DNA from: Marinobacterium zhoushanense
Lineage (GTDB): Bacteria > Pseudomonadota > Gammaproteobacteria > Pseudomonadales > Balneatricaceae
NCBI RefSeq assembly: GCF_014641945.1
Contig: NZ_BMIJ01000002.1
Location: forward strand, 402,091-466,090
Direction: 5' to 3'
DNA: 64,000 nucleotides
Positions 37,605 through 50,065 of this stretch are shown here, one piece after another. Below the pieces are notes generated by a model that worked only from the letters and a program-made list of their open reading frames with translations, was not told the DNA's origin and searched no databases. How positions within the stretch are numbered: the first letter of the stretch is position 1; the number at the start of each line of letters is the position of its first letter. The translations under genes and the position numbers were made by a program.

Positions 37605-38627
37605 TTAATGCTCGGAGGAGCGCCCATACCGGGGCTGAAGTTCTGGTGATTCGCCAGCCGGACGCGCATTGCGCCGCTCCTGCCGTGGCGTCAGCCCGAA
37701 GTGGCCGCGATAAGCGGTACTGAAATAGGAGGCACTGGAGAATCCGCACATCAAGCCGACCTGCAGGATCGGCCGGTCGTCGGTGCGCAACAGCGTACGC
37801 GCCCGCTCCAGCCGGAGTTCGAGGTAGTACTGCGACGGCACCGTCTGCAGGTGCTGCTTGAACAGGCGCTCCAGGTGGCGCCGCGACACACCGACATGAT
37901 AAGCCAGGTCGTCGGTCGTCAACGGCTCCTCGATATTGGCCTCCATCAGCGTCACCGCCTCGATCAGGTTCGGCTGCTGGGTACCGATGCGCACCTTCAG
38001 CGGCACGCGCTGCGCCTCATCGCTGAGCCTGATCCGCTCGCAGACGAACTGCTCCGACAAGCGGGACGCCAGCCCCAGGCCGTGATCGCGACCGATCAGA
38101 AACAGCATCATGTCCATCGCTGCAGTACCGCCACCGCAGGTATAACGGTCACGATCGGTTTCGAACAGATTACCGGTGGCCTGGACCCGCGGAAACGCCT
38201 CTTTCAGCGCCGCCATATCCAGCCAATGGATGGTTGCACGATAACCATCGAGCAAACCGGCCCGCGCCAACAGATAAGCGCCGGTACCGATACCGCCCAG
38301 CGTGCGGATGGTGCGTGACCAGCGCTTAAGCCAGAGCGTCAGTTGCTCCTGGCCGTTGCTCGACAACTGCGCCGGTCCACAAACGAAGAGCGTATCGAGC
38401 GCCGGCACCTGCTCCACCTGGGTCTCGACACGCACCTCGACGCCACAGCTGCTCGCCACCAGCTCCTCGCCGGCTCCGATCAGCACCGCCTCATACAGGG
38501 TCTCGCCAGATAGACTGTTGGCAGTGCGCAGCGCCTCCACAGCGCAGGAAAATCCGGTCAACGAAAAGCCCTGCATCAGCACGAAGCCGAAGCGCTGAGT
38601 CTTGCTGTTAGCCGCTGCGTTATTCAA
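37605..38627 (-). CDS. GlxA/ArgR-type AraC-family regulator with DJ-1-like sensor domain
   Basis: 340 aa. The N-terminal DJ-1/PfpI-like domain (about residues 10-190, GFVLMQGFSLTGFSCAVEAL) senses the effector. The usual nucleophile Cys is replaced by Gly (LGGIGTGAYLLARAG), so it is a sensor, not an enzyme. The C-terminal AraC domain has two helix-turn-helix motifs (DDLAYHVGVSRRHLERLFKQH and VGLMCGFSSASYFSTAYRGHFG, given in part). The closest known role is Pseudomonas ArgR, activator of aot, aru and gdhB, all present here. The TTG start is uncertain. Confidence 0.82.
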   Translation of the reverse strand: MNNAAANSKTQRFGFVLMQGFSLTGFSCAVEALRTANSLSGETLYEAVLIGAGEELVASSCGVEVRVETQVEQVPALDTLFVCGPAQLSSNGQEQLTLWLKRWSRTIRTLGGIGTGAYLLARAGLLDGYRATIHWLDMAALKEAFPRVQATGNLFETDRDRYTCGGGTAAMDMMLFLIGRDHGLGLASRLSEQFVCERIRLSDEAQRVPLKVRIGTQQPNLIEAVTLMEANIEEPLTTDDLAYHVGVSRRHLERLFKQHLQTVPSQYYLELRLERARTLLRTDDRPILQVGLMCGFSSASYFSTAYRGHFGLTPRQERRNARPAGESPELQPRYGRSSEH

Positions 38628-38820
38628 TACCGTAACCAGTGTCTATATATGCTTATAAGAATAGCTGCGCATGATACAGCCGGCGCCGATAAAAGCAGCG
38701 CCTGCCGACGCGCTATGGCAGCAGGGTGAAATTAGGCGTCGCCTAAACACAATTTACCCGCTGTCGACGATACTGGGCTTTACGGATAATGGATTAAGTC
38801 CCTTAGGCCGACCAACCAAG
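38628..38820. promoter_or_regulatory. Region between the AraC-type regulator and gdhB
   Basis: 193 nt. It carries tatata and tataag boxes at about 38643-38657 but no good -35. The gdhB frame is open through most of this region (from an ATG at 38671), so part of it may be translated leader. Control of both divergent genes from here is likely. Confidence 0.35.
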
Positions 38821-41800
38821 ATGACGACAATAACAATGACTACCTCACCGACAGCTCAGAAAAAACCGAAAGCGACGGGCTCGACACCGGGCATCGATGC
38901 GATGATCGATGCTCAGCACGCCCCCGAACAGGCGCGGCAATGGCATCGCTTGTTCAAGGAGATCTACCGTCATCAGCTTGTACAACGCCCACTCCCCCCC
39001 GAAGATCAATACGGCGCACTGCGCTCGGCCTGGCAGCTGTTTGAACAGCACCGCGCAGAGCAGATAGAACTGCGCGTCTATAACCCGCAGCGCGGCAGCG
39101 ACGGCTGGCAGTGCGAGCACAGCGTCATTGAGCTGGTGATGGACGATCAGCCCTTTATCGTCGCCAGTTGCCTGACCGAACTCGCCCGCCAGGGGATCCG
39201 AGTACACCACCAGGCCTACCCGATGATGGATGTGCGGCGCGATGCCGAGGGCCGCCTCCTCGATCTCTACCCTGATGATACGACCGGTACAATCCGGGAA
39301 ACCCTGGTACGTTTCGAGATCGACCGGCAGCCGGATACTGAGGCGCTGGACACACTGAGGCAGTCGCTGCTGCACGTGCTCAACGATGTGCACGCCACAG
39401 TGTGCGACTGGAAACCGATGATGCTGCGTCTCGAGGAGGCCGCCACCGAGTGCGAACAGGCCGGCGATGCCGATGCCGAAATCGTGACCTTCCTGCGCTG
39501 GCTGGCCGATGACAACTTCCTGTTTATCGGCTACCGCTACTACGAAATTGCCACCGACAGCCGTGGCGATCTCCAACTGCACTACCGTGATGGTTCCGGC
39601 CTGGGCTGTTTCCGCGACCCGATCACCGAAAGCCAGCGTCTGATCCAGCTCGATGCGACACAGAGCGCGCTGCTGCGCTCACCGGAGCGGCTGGTACTGA
39701 CCCGCTCCACCACCCGTTCCACGGTGCAGCAAGGCCGCTACCTCGACTATATCGGCGTTAAGCACAAAGACACCGAGGGACGACTGATCGGCGAATCGCG
39801 CTTCTTCGGTCTCTATTCCAGCAAGGCCTACGATGCCCCGCTGACCCATATCCCGTTGATCCGCACCAACATCCGTCGCCTGCTGGAAAGTTCCGAGCTG
39901 CCCAGCAACAGTCACGCCTACAAAGCCTTGCGCCACCTGCTGTTTACCTACCCACGCGACGAGATGCTGCAAACTCGCTACGAGGAACTGAAGGAGATCA
40001 TCTACGGCATGCTCGATTGTGTCGAGCGCCGCAGTCTGGGCCTGTTCCTGCGCACCGACGCCCATGGTCGCTACATCCGGGCGCTGATGCTGATTCCGCG
40101 CGACCAGTACCACACCCAACTGCGCCAGAAGACTGAGCAGATCCTGATGCAGGCACTGAATGGCCACAGCGCCGAATTCAGCGTCCGCCTGACCGAGGAT
40201 CCGTTGGCGCTGATCGAGTTCTGCATCTATAGCCACAACGCGCTGCAGGTCCAATACAACCGTGAAGCGCTGCAGCAGCAGATCATCGATGCCGCCGAGA
40301 GCTGGCACGACCGCCTGCACCAGCAACTGCTGGAGCAGCTCAGTGAGGTTCAGGCCAACGCGCTGTTCGCCCGCTACGCCCAGCGCCTGCCCCTGGCGTA
40401 CCGCGATGCAACGCCACCGGCCACTGCGGTCGAGGACCTGGCACAACTGGCGAGCCTGGGCGTGGACAACAGCCTGACCACCCGCCTGGCCCCCCTGGCC
40501 GCCGGGCACTTGAGCTTGAGGGTACTCGGCTGTGGCGGCGACATGACCCTATCCGATGTGTTGCCGATCCTGGAACACCTCGGCGTCAGCGTACTCAGTG
40601 CAACCCCCTACCAGCTCAGCCCAGAGAAGGGGCAGCTGCCCGGCTGGATCATCGACTTCCAGCTCGCCTGTGATCCACAGCTGGACCTGGAGCCACAGGC
40701 GGTGCGCGAGCAGTTCCAGCAGAGCTTTATCCGCACCTACAACGGCGAACTCGAGGATGATCGTTTCCACCAACTGGTGCTGCGTGCCGGACTCAGCTAT
40801 CGCGATATCACCCTGCTTCGCGCGGTCAGCAAATACCTCCAGCAGCTGGGCGTCCCCTTCAGCCAGCACTACATCGAGCAAGCGCTGTCACGCAATCCGC
40901 AGCTGACCCGCCAACTGTGCGAGCTGTTCGCGATACGTTTTGCGCCCGACTTCGACGGTGATCGCCAGGCCAGCGAAGAGCGGCTCAGCCAGGCCATGCT
41001 GATTGCATTGGACGCGGTGGAAAACCTGGATGAGGACCGTATCCTGCGTCACTACCTCAGTGTCATCCAGGCGATGCTGCGCACCAACTGCTACCAGCGT
41101 ATCGACGGCCGTGAAAAGGGCTACCTGTCGTTCAAACTCAACACCCGCGCCTTGAGCTTCGCCCCGGAACCGCGCCCGGCGTTCGAAATTTTCGTCTACG
41201 CGCCCTGGGTCGAGGGCGTACACCTGCGCGCCGGTCCCGTGGCCCGCGGCGGTCTGCGCTGGTCCGACCGACGGGAAGATTTCCGCACCGAGGTACTCGG
41301 GCTGGTCAAGGCGCAGATGGTCAAGAACGCAGTCATCGTACCGGTTGGGGCCAAGGGTGGGTTTGTCGCCAAACAGCTGCCTGAGGGCGGCGATCGCCAG
41401 GCGATCCAGAACGAGGTGATCCACTGCTACGAAACCTTCATCCGCGGCCTGCTCGATATCACCGACAACCGAATCGGCGACGAGATCGTGACACCCGACC
41501 TGGTGGTTCGCCACGACGCTCCCGATCCCTATCTGGTGGTCGCGGCCGACAAGGGTACCGCCACCTTCTCCGACATCGCCAACCGCATCAGCGGCGAATA
41601 CGGTTTCTGGCTCGGCGATGCCTTCGCCTCCGGCGGCAGCAACGGCTACGACCACAAGAAGATGGGGATCACTGCACGTGGCGCCTGGGAGTCGGTCAAG
41701 CGCCTGTTCCGCGAACAAAATGTGGACTGCCAGAACCAGGACTTCACCGCCATCGGCATCGGCGACATGGCCGGCGACGTATTCGGCAACGGCATGCTGC

Positions 41801-43641
41801 TGTCGAAGCATATCCGCCTGGTCGCGGCGTTCAACCACCAGCACATCTTTATCGACCCGAACCCGGACGCCGCCAGCAGCTGGCAGGAGCGCAAGCGCCT
41901 GTTCGACCTGCCCCGCTCCAGCTGGGAGGACTATGATCTCAGCCTGATCTCGCACGGTGGCGGACTGTATAAGCGCAGCGCCAAGCGGATCGAACTGAGC
42001 CCCGAAGCCCGTGCTGCACTCGGCACCGAACAGACCCGTTTTACGCCGAACGAGCTGATCAGAGTCATCCTGCAGGCGCCGGTGGACCTGCTCTGGAACG
42101 GCGGCATCGGCACCTACGTCAAAGCCAGCGGCGAAACTCACGACCAGGTCGGCGATCGCAGCAACGACGCCCTGCGTGTCGACGCCAGCGAACTGCGTGT
42201 GAAACTGATCGGCGAGGGTGGCAACCTGGGTCTGACCCAGCGCGCCCGCATCGAATACGCCCGTGCTGGCGGTCGCATCAATACCGATGCCATCGACAAC
42301 TCCGGCGGCGTCGACTCCTCCGACCACGAGGTCAACCTGAAGATCCTGCTCAACCAGCCACTGGCCGACGGCAGCCTCGATCAGGCCGCCCGCAACAGCC
42401 TGCTCGAGAGCATGACCGACGATGTCGCCCGGCTGGTGCTGCGCCACAACTACGGCCAGAGCCAGATCCTCAGCCTGGACGAGCGCCAGTCACCAAGTCG
42501 GATCAACGACCACCGCCGCCTGATCCAGCTGCTGGAGAAAGAGGGTCGGCTGAACCGTGAACTGGAGCAACTTCCCGGTGACGACGCGCTCGACCTGCTG
42601 TCCCGCGAAGGCCAGGGGCTCAGCCGGCCTGAGATCGCGGTGTTGCTCGCCCACAGCAAGCTATGGCTGTGCGACCGGTTGATCGCGGAGGGGCTGGCCG
42701 AGGATGAAAGCCTGGCCAAACAGTTGCCAGAGTACTTCCCGGAAGCGATCCGCCAGCGCTACACTGACGCGCTCGCGCACCACCCGCTGCGCGCCGAACT
42801 GCTGGCCACCCATCTGACCAACAGGCTGTGCAACCGCATGGGCGAGACGTTCGTCAGCTACCTGCAGTCGGAGACCAACTGCCGTGCCATCGATGCGGTA
42901 CACGCGTTCGAAACCAGCAATCGGATTTTCGATATCGACAATCTGTGGACCCAGCTTGAGGCACTCGAGTACAGGATTCCGGACGACCTGTTCCGCGATC
43001 AGCTCAGCACCATCCAGGATCTGCTGGAACGCACCGCGCTCTGGCTAGCGCGTCAGCCGCGTCATGAGCTGAGCGATCAGGAGCAGGTGGACGCGTTTGC
43101 GACCGAGATCAGTCGACTGATCGAGCATCTGCCGGAGCTACTCGACACCGAGGAGCTGGAACAGCAGCAGCTGCTGCGCGACCGACTGGCCGCTGCCGGT
43201 ACACCTGCAGCCCTCGCCGCCCGCCTGGCCACCCTGGGCTACCAGTATCCGCTGCTGGCGGTCGCGCGGTTGTCGCGCAATCGTGGCGAGAGCAGCCCGG
43301 TTACCGCTGCGCTGCATTTCGCGCTGGAGCAACGGCTGCAGCTAAAGGCCCTGCGCCACCGCATCGCCGCCCTGCCCGAGCGTGATCTCTGGCAGCGCAA
43401 GGCCCGCGCCGCGCTGGCCCGTGAGGTGGACGACTACCAGCTGCAGCTGTGCCACTGGATACTGGATACAACCGCAGCCGACGCCGAGCCTGGGCAGCGG
43501 CTGGACCAGTGGCAGCAAGGGGTAGCACAACAACTGAACAACCTGGAGCAGATCCTCAGCGAGGTCCGCGTTAACGAATCACCCGATCTGGCCATGCTAT
43601 CCGTTGCCGTGCGCAAACTGGGCAGCCTGCAGCCGCTTTAA
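38821..43641 (+). CDS. gdhB: Large NAD-dependent glutamate dehydrogenase (GdhB type)
   Basis: About 1606 aa from this start; similar to the 180-kDa class of NAD-GDH that oxidatively deaminates glutamate to 2-oxoglutarate. A long N-terminal regulatory region (with IGYRYYEIATDSRGDL and GRYLDYIGVKHKDTEGRLIGESRF) leads to the catalytic part. There GPVARGGLRWSDRREDFRTE, VPVGAKGGFVAKQ, GIGDMAGDVFGNGMLLS and the NAD-binding LIGEGGNLGLTQRARIEYA are intact. An in-frame ATG at 38671 would add 50 unconserved residues; neither ATG has a ribosome binding site. aruC follows 15 nt later, making a two-gene operon. Confidence 0.93.
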   Translation: MTTITMTTSPTAQKKPKATGSTPGIDAMIDAQHAPEQARQWHRLFKEIYRHQLVQRPLPPEDQYGALRSAWQLFEQHRAEQIELRVYNPQRGSDGWQCEHSVIELVMDDQPFIVASCLTELARQGIRVHHQAYPMMDVRRDAEGRLLDLYPDDTTGTIRETLVRFEIDRQPDTEALDTLRQSLLHVLNDVHATVCDWKPMMLRLEEAATECEQAGDADAEIVTFLRWLADDNFLFIGYRYYEIATDSRGDLQLHYRDGSGLGCFRDPITESQRLIQLDATQSALLRSPERLVLTRSTTRSTVQQGRYLDYIGVKHKDTEGRLIGESRFFGLYSSKAYDAPLTHIPLIRTNIRRLLESSELPSNSHAYKALRHLLFTYPRDEMLQTRYEELKEIIYGMLDCVERRSLGLFLRTDAHGRYIRALMLIPRDQYHTQLRQKTEQILMQALNGHSAEFSVRLTEDPLALIEFCIYSHNALQVQYNREALQQQIIDAAESWHDRLHQQLLEQLSEVQANALFARYAQRLPLAYRDATPPATAVEDLAQLASLGVDNSLTTRLAPLAAGHLSLRVLGCGGDMTLSDVLPILEHLGVSVLSATPYQLSPEKGQLPGWIIDFQLACDPQLDLEPQAVREQFQQSFIRTYNGELEDDRFHQLVLRAGLSYRDITLLRAVSKYLQQLGVPFSQHYIEQALSRNPQLTRQLCELFAIRFAPDFDGDRQASEERLSQAMLIALDAVENLDEDRILRHYLSVIQAMLRTNCYQRIDGREKGYLSFKLNTRALSFAPEPRPAFEIFVYAPWVEGVHLRAGPVARGGLRWSDRREDFRTEVLGLVKAQMVKNAVIVPVGAKGGFVAKQLPEGGDRQAIQNEVIHCYETFIRGLLDITDNRIGDEIVTPDLVVRHDAPDPYLVVAADKGTATFSDIANRISGEYGFWLGDAFASGGSNGYDHKKMGITARGAWESVKRLFREQNVDCQNQDFTAIGIGDMAGDVFGNGMLLSKHIRLVAAFNHQHIFIDPNPDAASSWQERKRLFDLPRSSWEDYDLSLISHGGGLYKRSAKRIELSPEARAALGTEQTRFTPNELIRVILQAPVDLLWNGGIGTYVKASGETHDQVGDRSNDALRVDASELRVKLIGEGGNLGLTQRARIEYARAGGRINTDAIDNSGGVDSSDHEVNLKILLNQPLADGSLDQAARNSLLESMTDDVARLVLRHNYGQSQILSLDERQSPSRINDHRRLIQLLEKEGRLNRELEQLPGDDALDLLSREGQGLSRPEIAVLLAHSKLWLCDRLIAEGLAEDESLAKQLPEYFPEAIRQRYTDALAHHPLRAELLATHLTNRLCNRMGETFVSYLQSETNCRAIDAVHAFETSNRIFDIDNLWTQLEALEYRIPDDLFRDQLSTIQDLLERTALWLARQPRHELSDQEQVDAFATEISRLIEHLPELLDTEELEQQQLLRDRLAAAGTPAALAARLATLGYQYPLLAVARLSRNRGESSPVTAALHFALEQRLQLKALRHRIAALPERDLWQRKARAALAREVDDYQLQLCHWILDTTAADAEPGQRLDQWQQGVAQQLNNLEQILSEVRVNESPDLAMLSVAVRKLGSLQPL

Positions 43642-43644
43642 TAA

Positions 43645-44883
<1,239 letters not shown>

Positions 44884-44901
44884 ACCTGACCCTCCCTCAG
44901 G

Positions 44902-44926
44902 GGCGCCGCGACGACGGCGCCTTTTT
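44902..44926 (+). terminator. Intrinsic terminator after aruC
   Basis: ggcgccg, loop cgacga, cggcgcc, then ttttt. It lies 18 nt after the aruC stop and separates gdhB-aruC from the ast genes that follow on the same strand. Confidence 0.92.
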
Positions 44927-45172
44927 CCTTTTACACCAGGCACTAAACCCAAAGCCCAGTTGCAATCTCGCGCCGGGCTCTCCCTGTCCAATACCGAAAA
45001 AGTATTGGTACCGGACATCCTGCATACCCCGCGCCTGCGCATCCCTGCGCTCTCGGGGTAGCGTACATCCTGTACATAAATTTCTGGTCGCCTCAGTGAC
45101 AGTTCTGACCTGTCCGTGTGGCGCACATTCAACAATAATTAACGCTACAACAGGAATAACTAGGAGTGCCCG
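44927..45172. promoter_or_regulatory. Intergenic region upstream of the M20/ast operon
   Basis: About 245 nt. A candidate dispersed repeat at 45013-45076 (ggacatcctgcat, then gtacatcctgtac) resembles words between sspA and sspB. TGTCCG at 45111-45116 is a weak ArgR-like half-site. The operon promoter must lie here because a terminator precedes it, but no clear box pair was found. Confidence 0.4.
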
Positions 45173-46426
45173 ATGACTGCCGATCGCCGCTACGCCCCCT
45201 GGCTCGAATGGCTGGACAGCCAGCACGAGGTCATGCTGGCGCGCACGCTGGAGCTGGCGGAGATCAACTCCGGCAGCCTCAATGCCGAGGGCGTCAACCG
45301 GGTACGTGCCGCGCTGCAACGCTACACCGAAGTCCTCGGTGGCGAAGCCGAGGTTCTGCCGGTGGCACCCTTTGCCCTGGTCGACGAGCAGGGGCAAACC
45401 CGTCATATCCCACTGGGTGACGCCCTGCGCATCCGCAAACGGCCTGAGGCGCCGTTGCAGCTGTTCCTGTGCGGCCACATGGATACCGTATTCCCCATTG
45501 ACCACGAATTTCAAACCGTGCGCTGGCTCGATGACAATACCCTGAACGGCCCCGGCGTCGCCGACCTCAAGGGCGGCCTGATGGTGATGCTGAAGGCGCT
45601 GGAGGCGCTGGAGCGCAGCCCCTATGCCGAGAAGATCGGATGGGAGATCCTGTTCAACCCGGACGAAGAGATCGGCTCGCCAGGCTCGGCGCCGTTGATC
45701 GCCGATGCCGCCAACCGCTGCCACCTGGGTCTGATCTACGAGCCCTGCATGCCGGACGGCAACCTGGCCGGCGCCCGCAAGGGCAGCGGCAACTTCAGTG
45801 TCGTGGTCAAGGGACGCGCCGCCCACGCCGGCCGCGAGCACCACCGGGGCCGCAACGCGGTGCGCGCACTGTGCGACTTCATCGCGGCGCTGGATGACCT
45901 CAACGGTCAGCGCGACGGCGTCACCGTCAATCCCGGCTTCATCCACGGCGGCGGCGCCGTCAACGTGGTGCCTGACACCGCCATGGCACGCTTCAACATC
46001 CGCATCGAACGGCCGGAAGATGAGACCTGGTGCCTGGCCAAGCTGAACAGCCTGTGTACCGCCATCAACACCCGCGAGGGGATCAACCTGACCTTGCATG
46101 GTGGTTTCGGTCGCAGACCCAAGCTGCTGTCGAGGGCCAACCAGGCACTGTTCGAACTGGCCCGCGACTGTGGTGCCCAGCTTGGCATGGCGCTGGAGTG
46201 GAAACCCACTGGCGGTTGCTGTGACGGCAACAATCTGGCCGCTGCCGGTGTACCGAATATCGATACTCTGGGCGTCCAGGGCGGCAAGATCCACAGCGCT
46301 GACGAGTATATGCTGGTCAGCAGTCTGACCGAACGCGCCAAGCTGAGTGCACTGATTCTGATGCGTCTAGCCTGTGGCGAGCTGGACCTGTCCTTGCTTA
46401 CTGAAGGGAAAACACACCAATGCTGA
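45173..46426 (+). CDS. M20-family metallohydrolase in the AST operon (possible succinylglutamate desuccinylase replacement)
   Basis: 417 aa. It has the ArgE/DapE/CPG2 fold with metal ligands in LFLCGHMDTVFP (His102, Asp104), GPGVADLKGG (Asp131), FNPDEEIGS (catalytic Glu165, ligand Glu166) and KIHSADEY near the C-terminus. The dimerisation domain has KGRAAHAG. M20 enzymes cleave N-acyl amino acids. The gene overlaps aruF by 7 nt and is first in the ast operon, while the usual last gene, astE, is missing. Hydrolysis of N-succinylglutamate is therefore a reasonable inference. GGAG lies 6 nt upstream of the ATG. Confidence 0.85.
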   Translation: MTADRRYAPWLEWLDSQHEVMLARTLELAEINSGSLNAEGVNRVRAALQRYTEVLGGEAEVLPVAPFALVDEQGQTRHIPLGDALRIRKRPEAPLQLFLCGHMDTVFPIDHEFQTVRWLDDNTLNGPGVADLKGGLMVMLKALEALERSPYAEKIGWEILFNPDEEIGSPGSAPLIADAANRCHLGLIYEPCMPDGNLAGARKGSGNFSVVVKGRAAHAGREHHRGRNAVRALCDFIAALDDLNGQRDGVTVNPGFIHGGGAVNVVPDTAMARFNIRIERPEDETWCLAKLNSLCTAINTREGINLTLHGGFGRRPKLLSRANQALFELARDCGAQLGMALEWKPTGGCCDGNNLAAAGVPNIDTLGVQGGKIHSADEYMLVSSLTERAKLSALILMRLACGELDLSLLTEGKTHQC

Positions 46427-47451
46427 TTATCCGTCCCGTCGACTTTCCGGACCTGCCGGCACTGGAGCAGCTTGCGATTCAGTCGCGCGGCAGCACCACC
46501 ACCCTGCCCGCCAACCGCGAATACCTGGGCCAACTGATCGCCCAGACGCAGGCATCGCTGGAAAAGAAGGTCAGCCTGCCCGGCAATGAGTCCTACCACT
46601 TCGTACTTGAGGAGAGCGACAGCGGACGCATACTCGGTATCAGCGGCATCGAGGCGAGCATCGGGCTCGACTCACCCTTCTACAGCTACCGCATCGACGA
46701 GGTGGTGCACGCCTCGCGCGAACTGCAGATCCACAACCGCATCCCGTCACTGCACCTGTGCCACGACTACAACGGCACCAGCCGGCTCTGTACCCGTTAC
46801 CTGTCAGCGGAGGCGGACTCACCGGCCAACGCCCACTTGCTGTCACGGGCACGGATGCTGTTCATTGCCGAATACCCCAAACGCTTTGCCCGCCGCACCG
46901 TGGTCGAGCTGCAGGGCATGGTCGATGCCGAGGGCAAGTCGCCGTTCTGGGAGTGCCTCGGCCGCCACTTCTTCGGCATGGACATGTCCCAGGCCGACTA
47001 CCTGACCGGCATCAACCGCAAAACCTTCATCGCCGAATTGATGCCGCACTACCCGGTCTATGTACCGTTATTGAGCGAAGCGGCACGCAACGCCATTGCC
47101 CAACCGCGCCCCGATATCGAGCCGGTGATGGACCTGCTCGAAGATGAGGGCTTCGAATTTCGCGGCTATGTCGACATCTTCGATGCCGGGCCTACGCTGG
47201 AGGCGCGTACCGACGACATCCGTTCGGTCTGGCAGAGCCAGCTCCGCACCCTGAAAGTATCCGCACAGCCGACCGACAGCGAGCAGTGGTTGCTGCTGAG
47301 CAACAACGCCCTGTCCGGGTTCCGCGCCCTCCTCGTACAGGCCGATGCCGAACAGCCCGAGATCAAGCCGGAGGTAGCCGAGCTGCTGCAGCTCAAGGAT
47401 GGCGACCCGGTCAGGGTACTGCCACTGGCCGCCGACGATCTGCTGCAGTAG
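46420..47451 (+). CDS. aruF: Arginine N-succinyltransferase, alpha-type subunit (AruF)
   Basis: 343 aa member of the AstA family, GNAT-related, which transfers succinyl from succinyl-CoA to arginine or ornithine, the first AST step. MLIIRPVDFPDLPALEQLA, HASRELQIHNRIPSLHLCHDYNG, SPFWECLGRHFFGMDMSQADY and VDIFDAGPTLEAR are present. The HNRI...LHLCHD block matches AruF rather than AruG. It pairs with the paralogue that follows, as in Pseudomonas, where the enzyme is a heteromer. Confidence 0.93.
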   Translation: MLIIRPVDFPDLPALEQLAIQSRGSTTTLPANREYLGQLIAQTQASLEKKVSLPGNESYHFVLEESDSGRILGISGIEASIGLDSPFYSYRIDEVVHASRELQIHNRIPSLHLCHDYNGTSRLCTRYLSAEADSPANAHLLSRARMLFIAEYPKRFARRTVVELQGMVDAEGKSPFWECLGRHFFGMDMSQADYLTGINRKTFIAELMPHYPVYVPLLSEAARNAIAQPRPDIEPVMDLLEDEGFEFRGYVDIFDAGPTLEARTDDIRSVWQSQLRTLKVSAQPTDSEQWLLLSNNALSGFRALLVQADAEQPEIKPEVAELLQLKDGDPVRVLPLAADDLLQ

Positions 47452-47484
47452 CGAAGCACCGACGCAATAAGAGGTATTGAAACG

Positions 47485-48516
47485 ATGATGATTATTCGAC
47501 CGGTGCACCAGGATGACTGGGCCGCGCTGCGGGAGCTGGCACGCAAAACCGGCCCCGGCTTCACCTCCATGCAGGACGATGACAGCCATGTCCGCAGCAT
47601 GATTGAAGCGGGCACCAGCGCCTTTTCCAATCCACCGGAAAACCGCGATGCCTACTACCTGTTCGTGATGGAGGACAGCACCAGCGGTCAGGTTGTGGGT
47701 ACCTGTGCCATCCACGGCGCCGTGGGCATGAAAGATGTCTGGTACAGCTACCGTCTCGGTACGCTGGTGCAGGCATCCCGCGAACTGGGCGTCTACCGCA
47801 AGCTCAACACCCTGACCATCAGCAATGACCAGACCGGCTTCAGCGAACTCTGCACCCTGTTCCTCGACCCCGAGTACCGGCGCAGCCTGAACGGCCACCT
47901 GCTGTCTAAATGCCGCTTCCTGTTCATGGCCGAGTTTCCACACCTGTTCAGCGACACGCTGATCGCCGAAATGCGCGGTTACTCCGATGACAACGGCGTG
48001 TCGCCGTTCTGGGAGGGACTGGGACGCCAGTTCTTCTCTATCGATTTTACCCAGGCCGACCAGCTCTCCACCCGTAACAAGGTGTTTATCGCCGAGTTGA
48101 TGCCCAAGCACACCATCTACACCAACCTGCTGCCGCAGTCGGCGCAGGACGCGATCGGCCGGACCCAGGAAGCGACCAAACCGGCGCGCCGCCTGCTCGA
48201 AAGCGAGGGGATGCGCTACAACAACTACGTCGATATCTTCGACGCCGGTCCGATGCTGGAAGCGCCGGTGCAGGATATACGCGCTATCCGCGACAGCCTC
48301 TATTTCAAAGCCCGGGTCGAGGACCAGGTCGACGATCAGGAGCAGCCTTTCCTGATCAGCAACACCCTGCTTGACGGGTTCCGCTGCTGTACCAGCAAAG
48401 CGGTAACGCTGCGCCACAGCATCGCCACCCTGAATAGCGAAACCGCCGCCGCACTGAACATCCGCAGTGGCGATACCGTCCGTATCGTTCCGCTGTTTGC
48501 CGAGAGGAGAGCCTGA
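47485..48516 (+). CDS. aruG: Arginine N-succinyltransferase, beta-type subunit (AruG)
   Basis: 343 aa AstA paralogue. MMIIRPVHQDDWAALRELA, GHLLSKCRFLFMAEFPHLFSD, SPFWEGLGRQFFSIDFTQAD and YVDIFDAGPMLEAP follow the AruG pattern. It has the same length as the upstream subunit, and both keep the SPFWE-LGR and DIFDAGP blocks, so neither looks degenerate. It starts 33 nt after aruF and ends 3 nt before astD. Confidence 0.93.
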   Translation: MMIIRPVHQDDWAALRELARKTGPGFTSMQDDDSHVRSMIEAGTSAFSNPPENRDAYYLFVMEDSTSGQVVGTCAIHGAVGMKDVWYSYRLGTLVQASRELGVYRKLNTLTISNDQTGFSELCTLFLDPEYRRSLNGHLLSKCRFLFMAEFPHLFSDTLIAEMRGYSDDNGVSPFWEGLGRQFFSIDFTQADQLSTRNKVFIAELMPKHTIYTNLLPQSAQDAIGRTQEATKPARRLLESEGMRYNNYVDIFDAGPMLEAPVQDIRAIRDSLYFKARVEDQVDDQEQPFLISNTLLDGFRCCTSKAVTLRHSIATLNSETAAALNIRSGDTVRIVPLFAERRA

Positions 48517-49986
<1,470 letters not shown>

Positions 49987-50065
49987 ATACCGCGCTACGC
50001 ATGAGCACCGCATAACGGCCGGCCGGCGTGCCCTGTGCACGCCCCGGCAACAGGAGAGAACAGAG

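Noticed and set aside
40888..42447. Long open frame (about 519 codons) antisense to gdhB
   Set aside because: High GC at third positions keeps the antisense frame open. The sense strand encodes conserved GDH motifs throughout, and the antisense product has no recognisable domain.
44897..46294. Long open frame antisense to the M20 hydrolase and part of aruC downstream region
   Set aside because: The plus strand encodes all M20 metal-ligand motifs, and the antisense frame crosses a terminator and intergenic DNA.
50000..50065. N-terminal extension of astB back to 49769
   Set aside because: The extension overlaps astD out of frame and lacks conservation; the ATG at 50066 has a good ribosome binding site and starts the family sequence.
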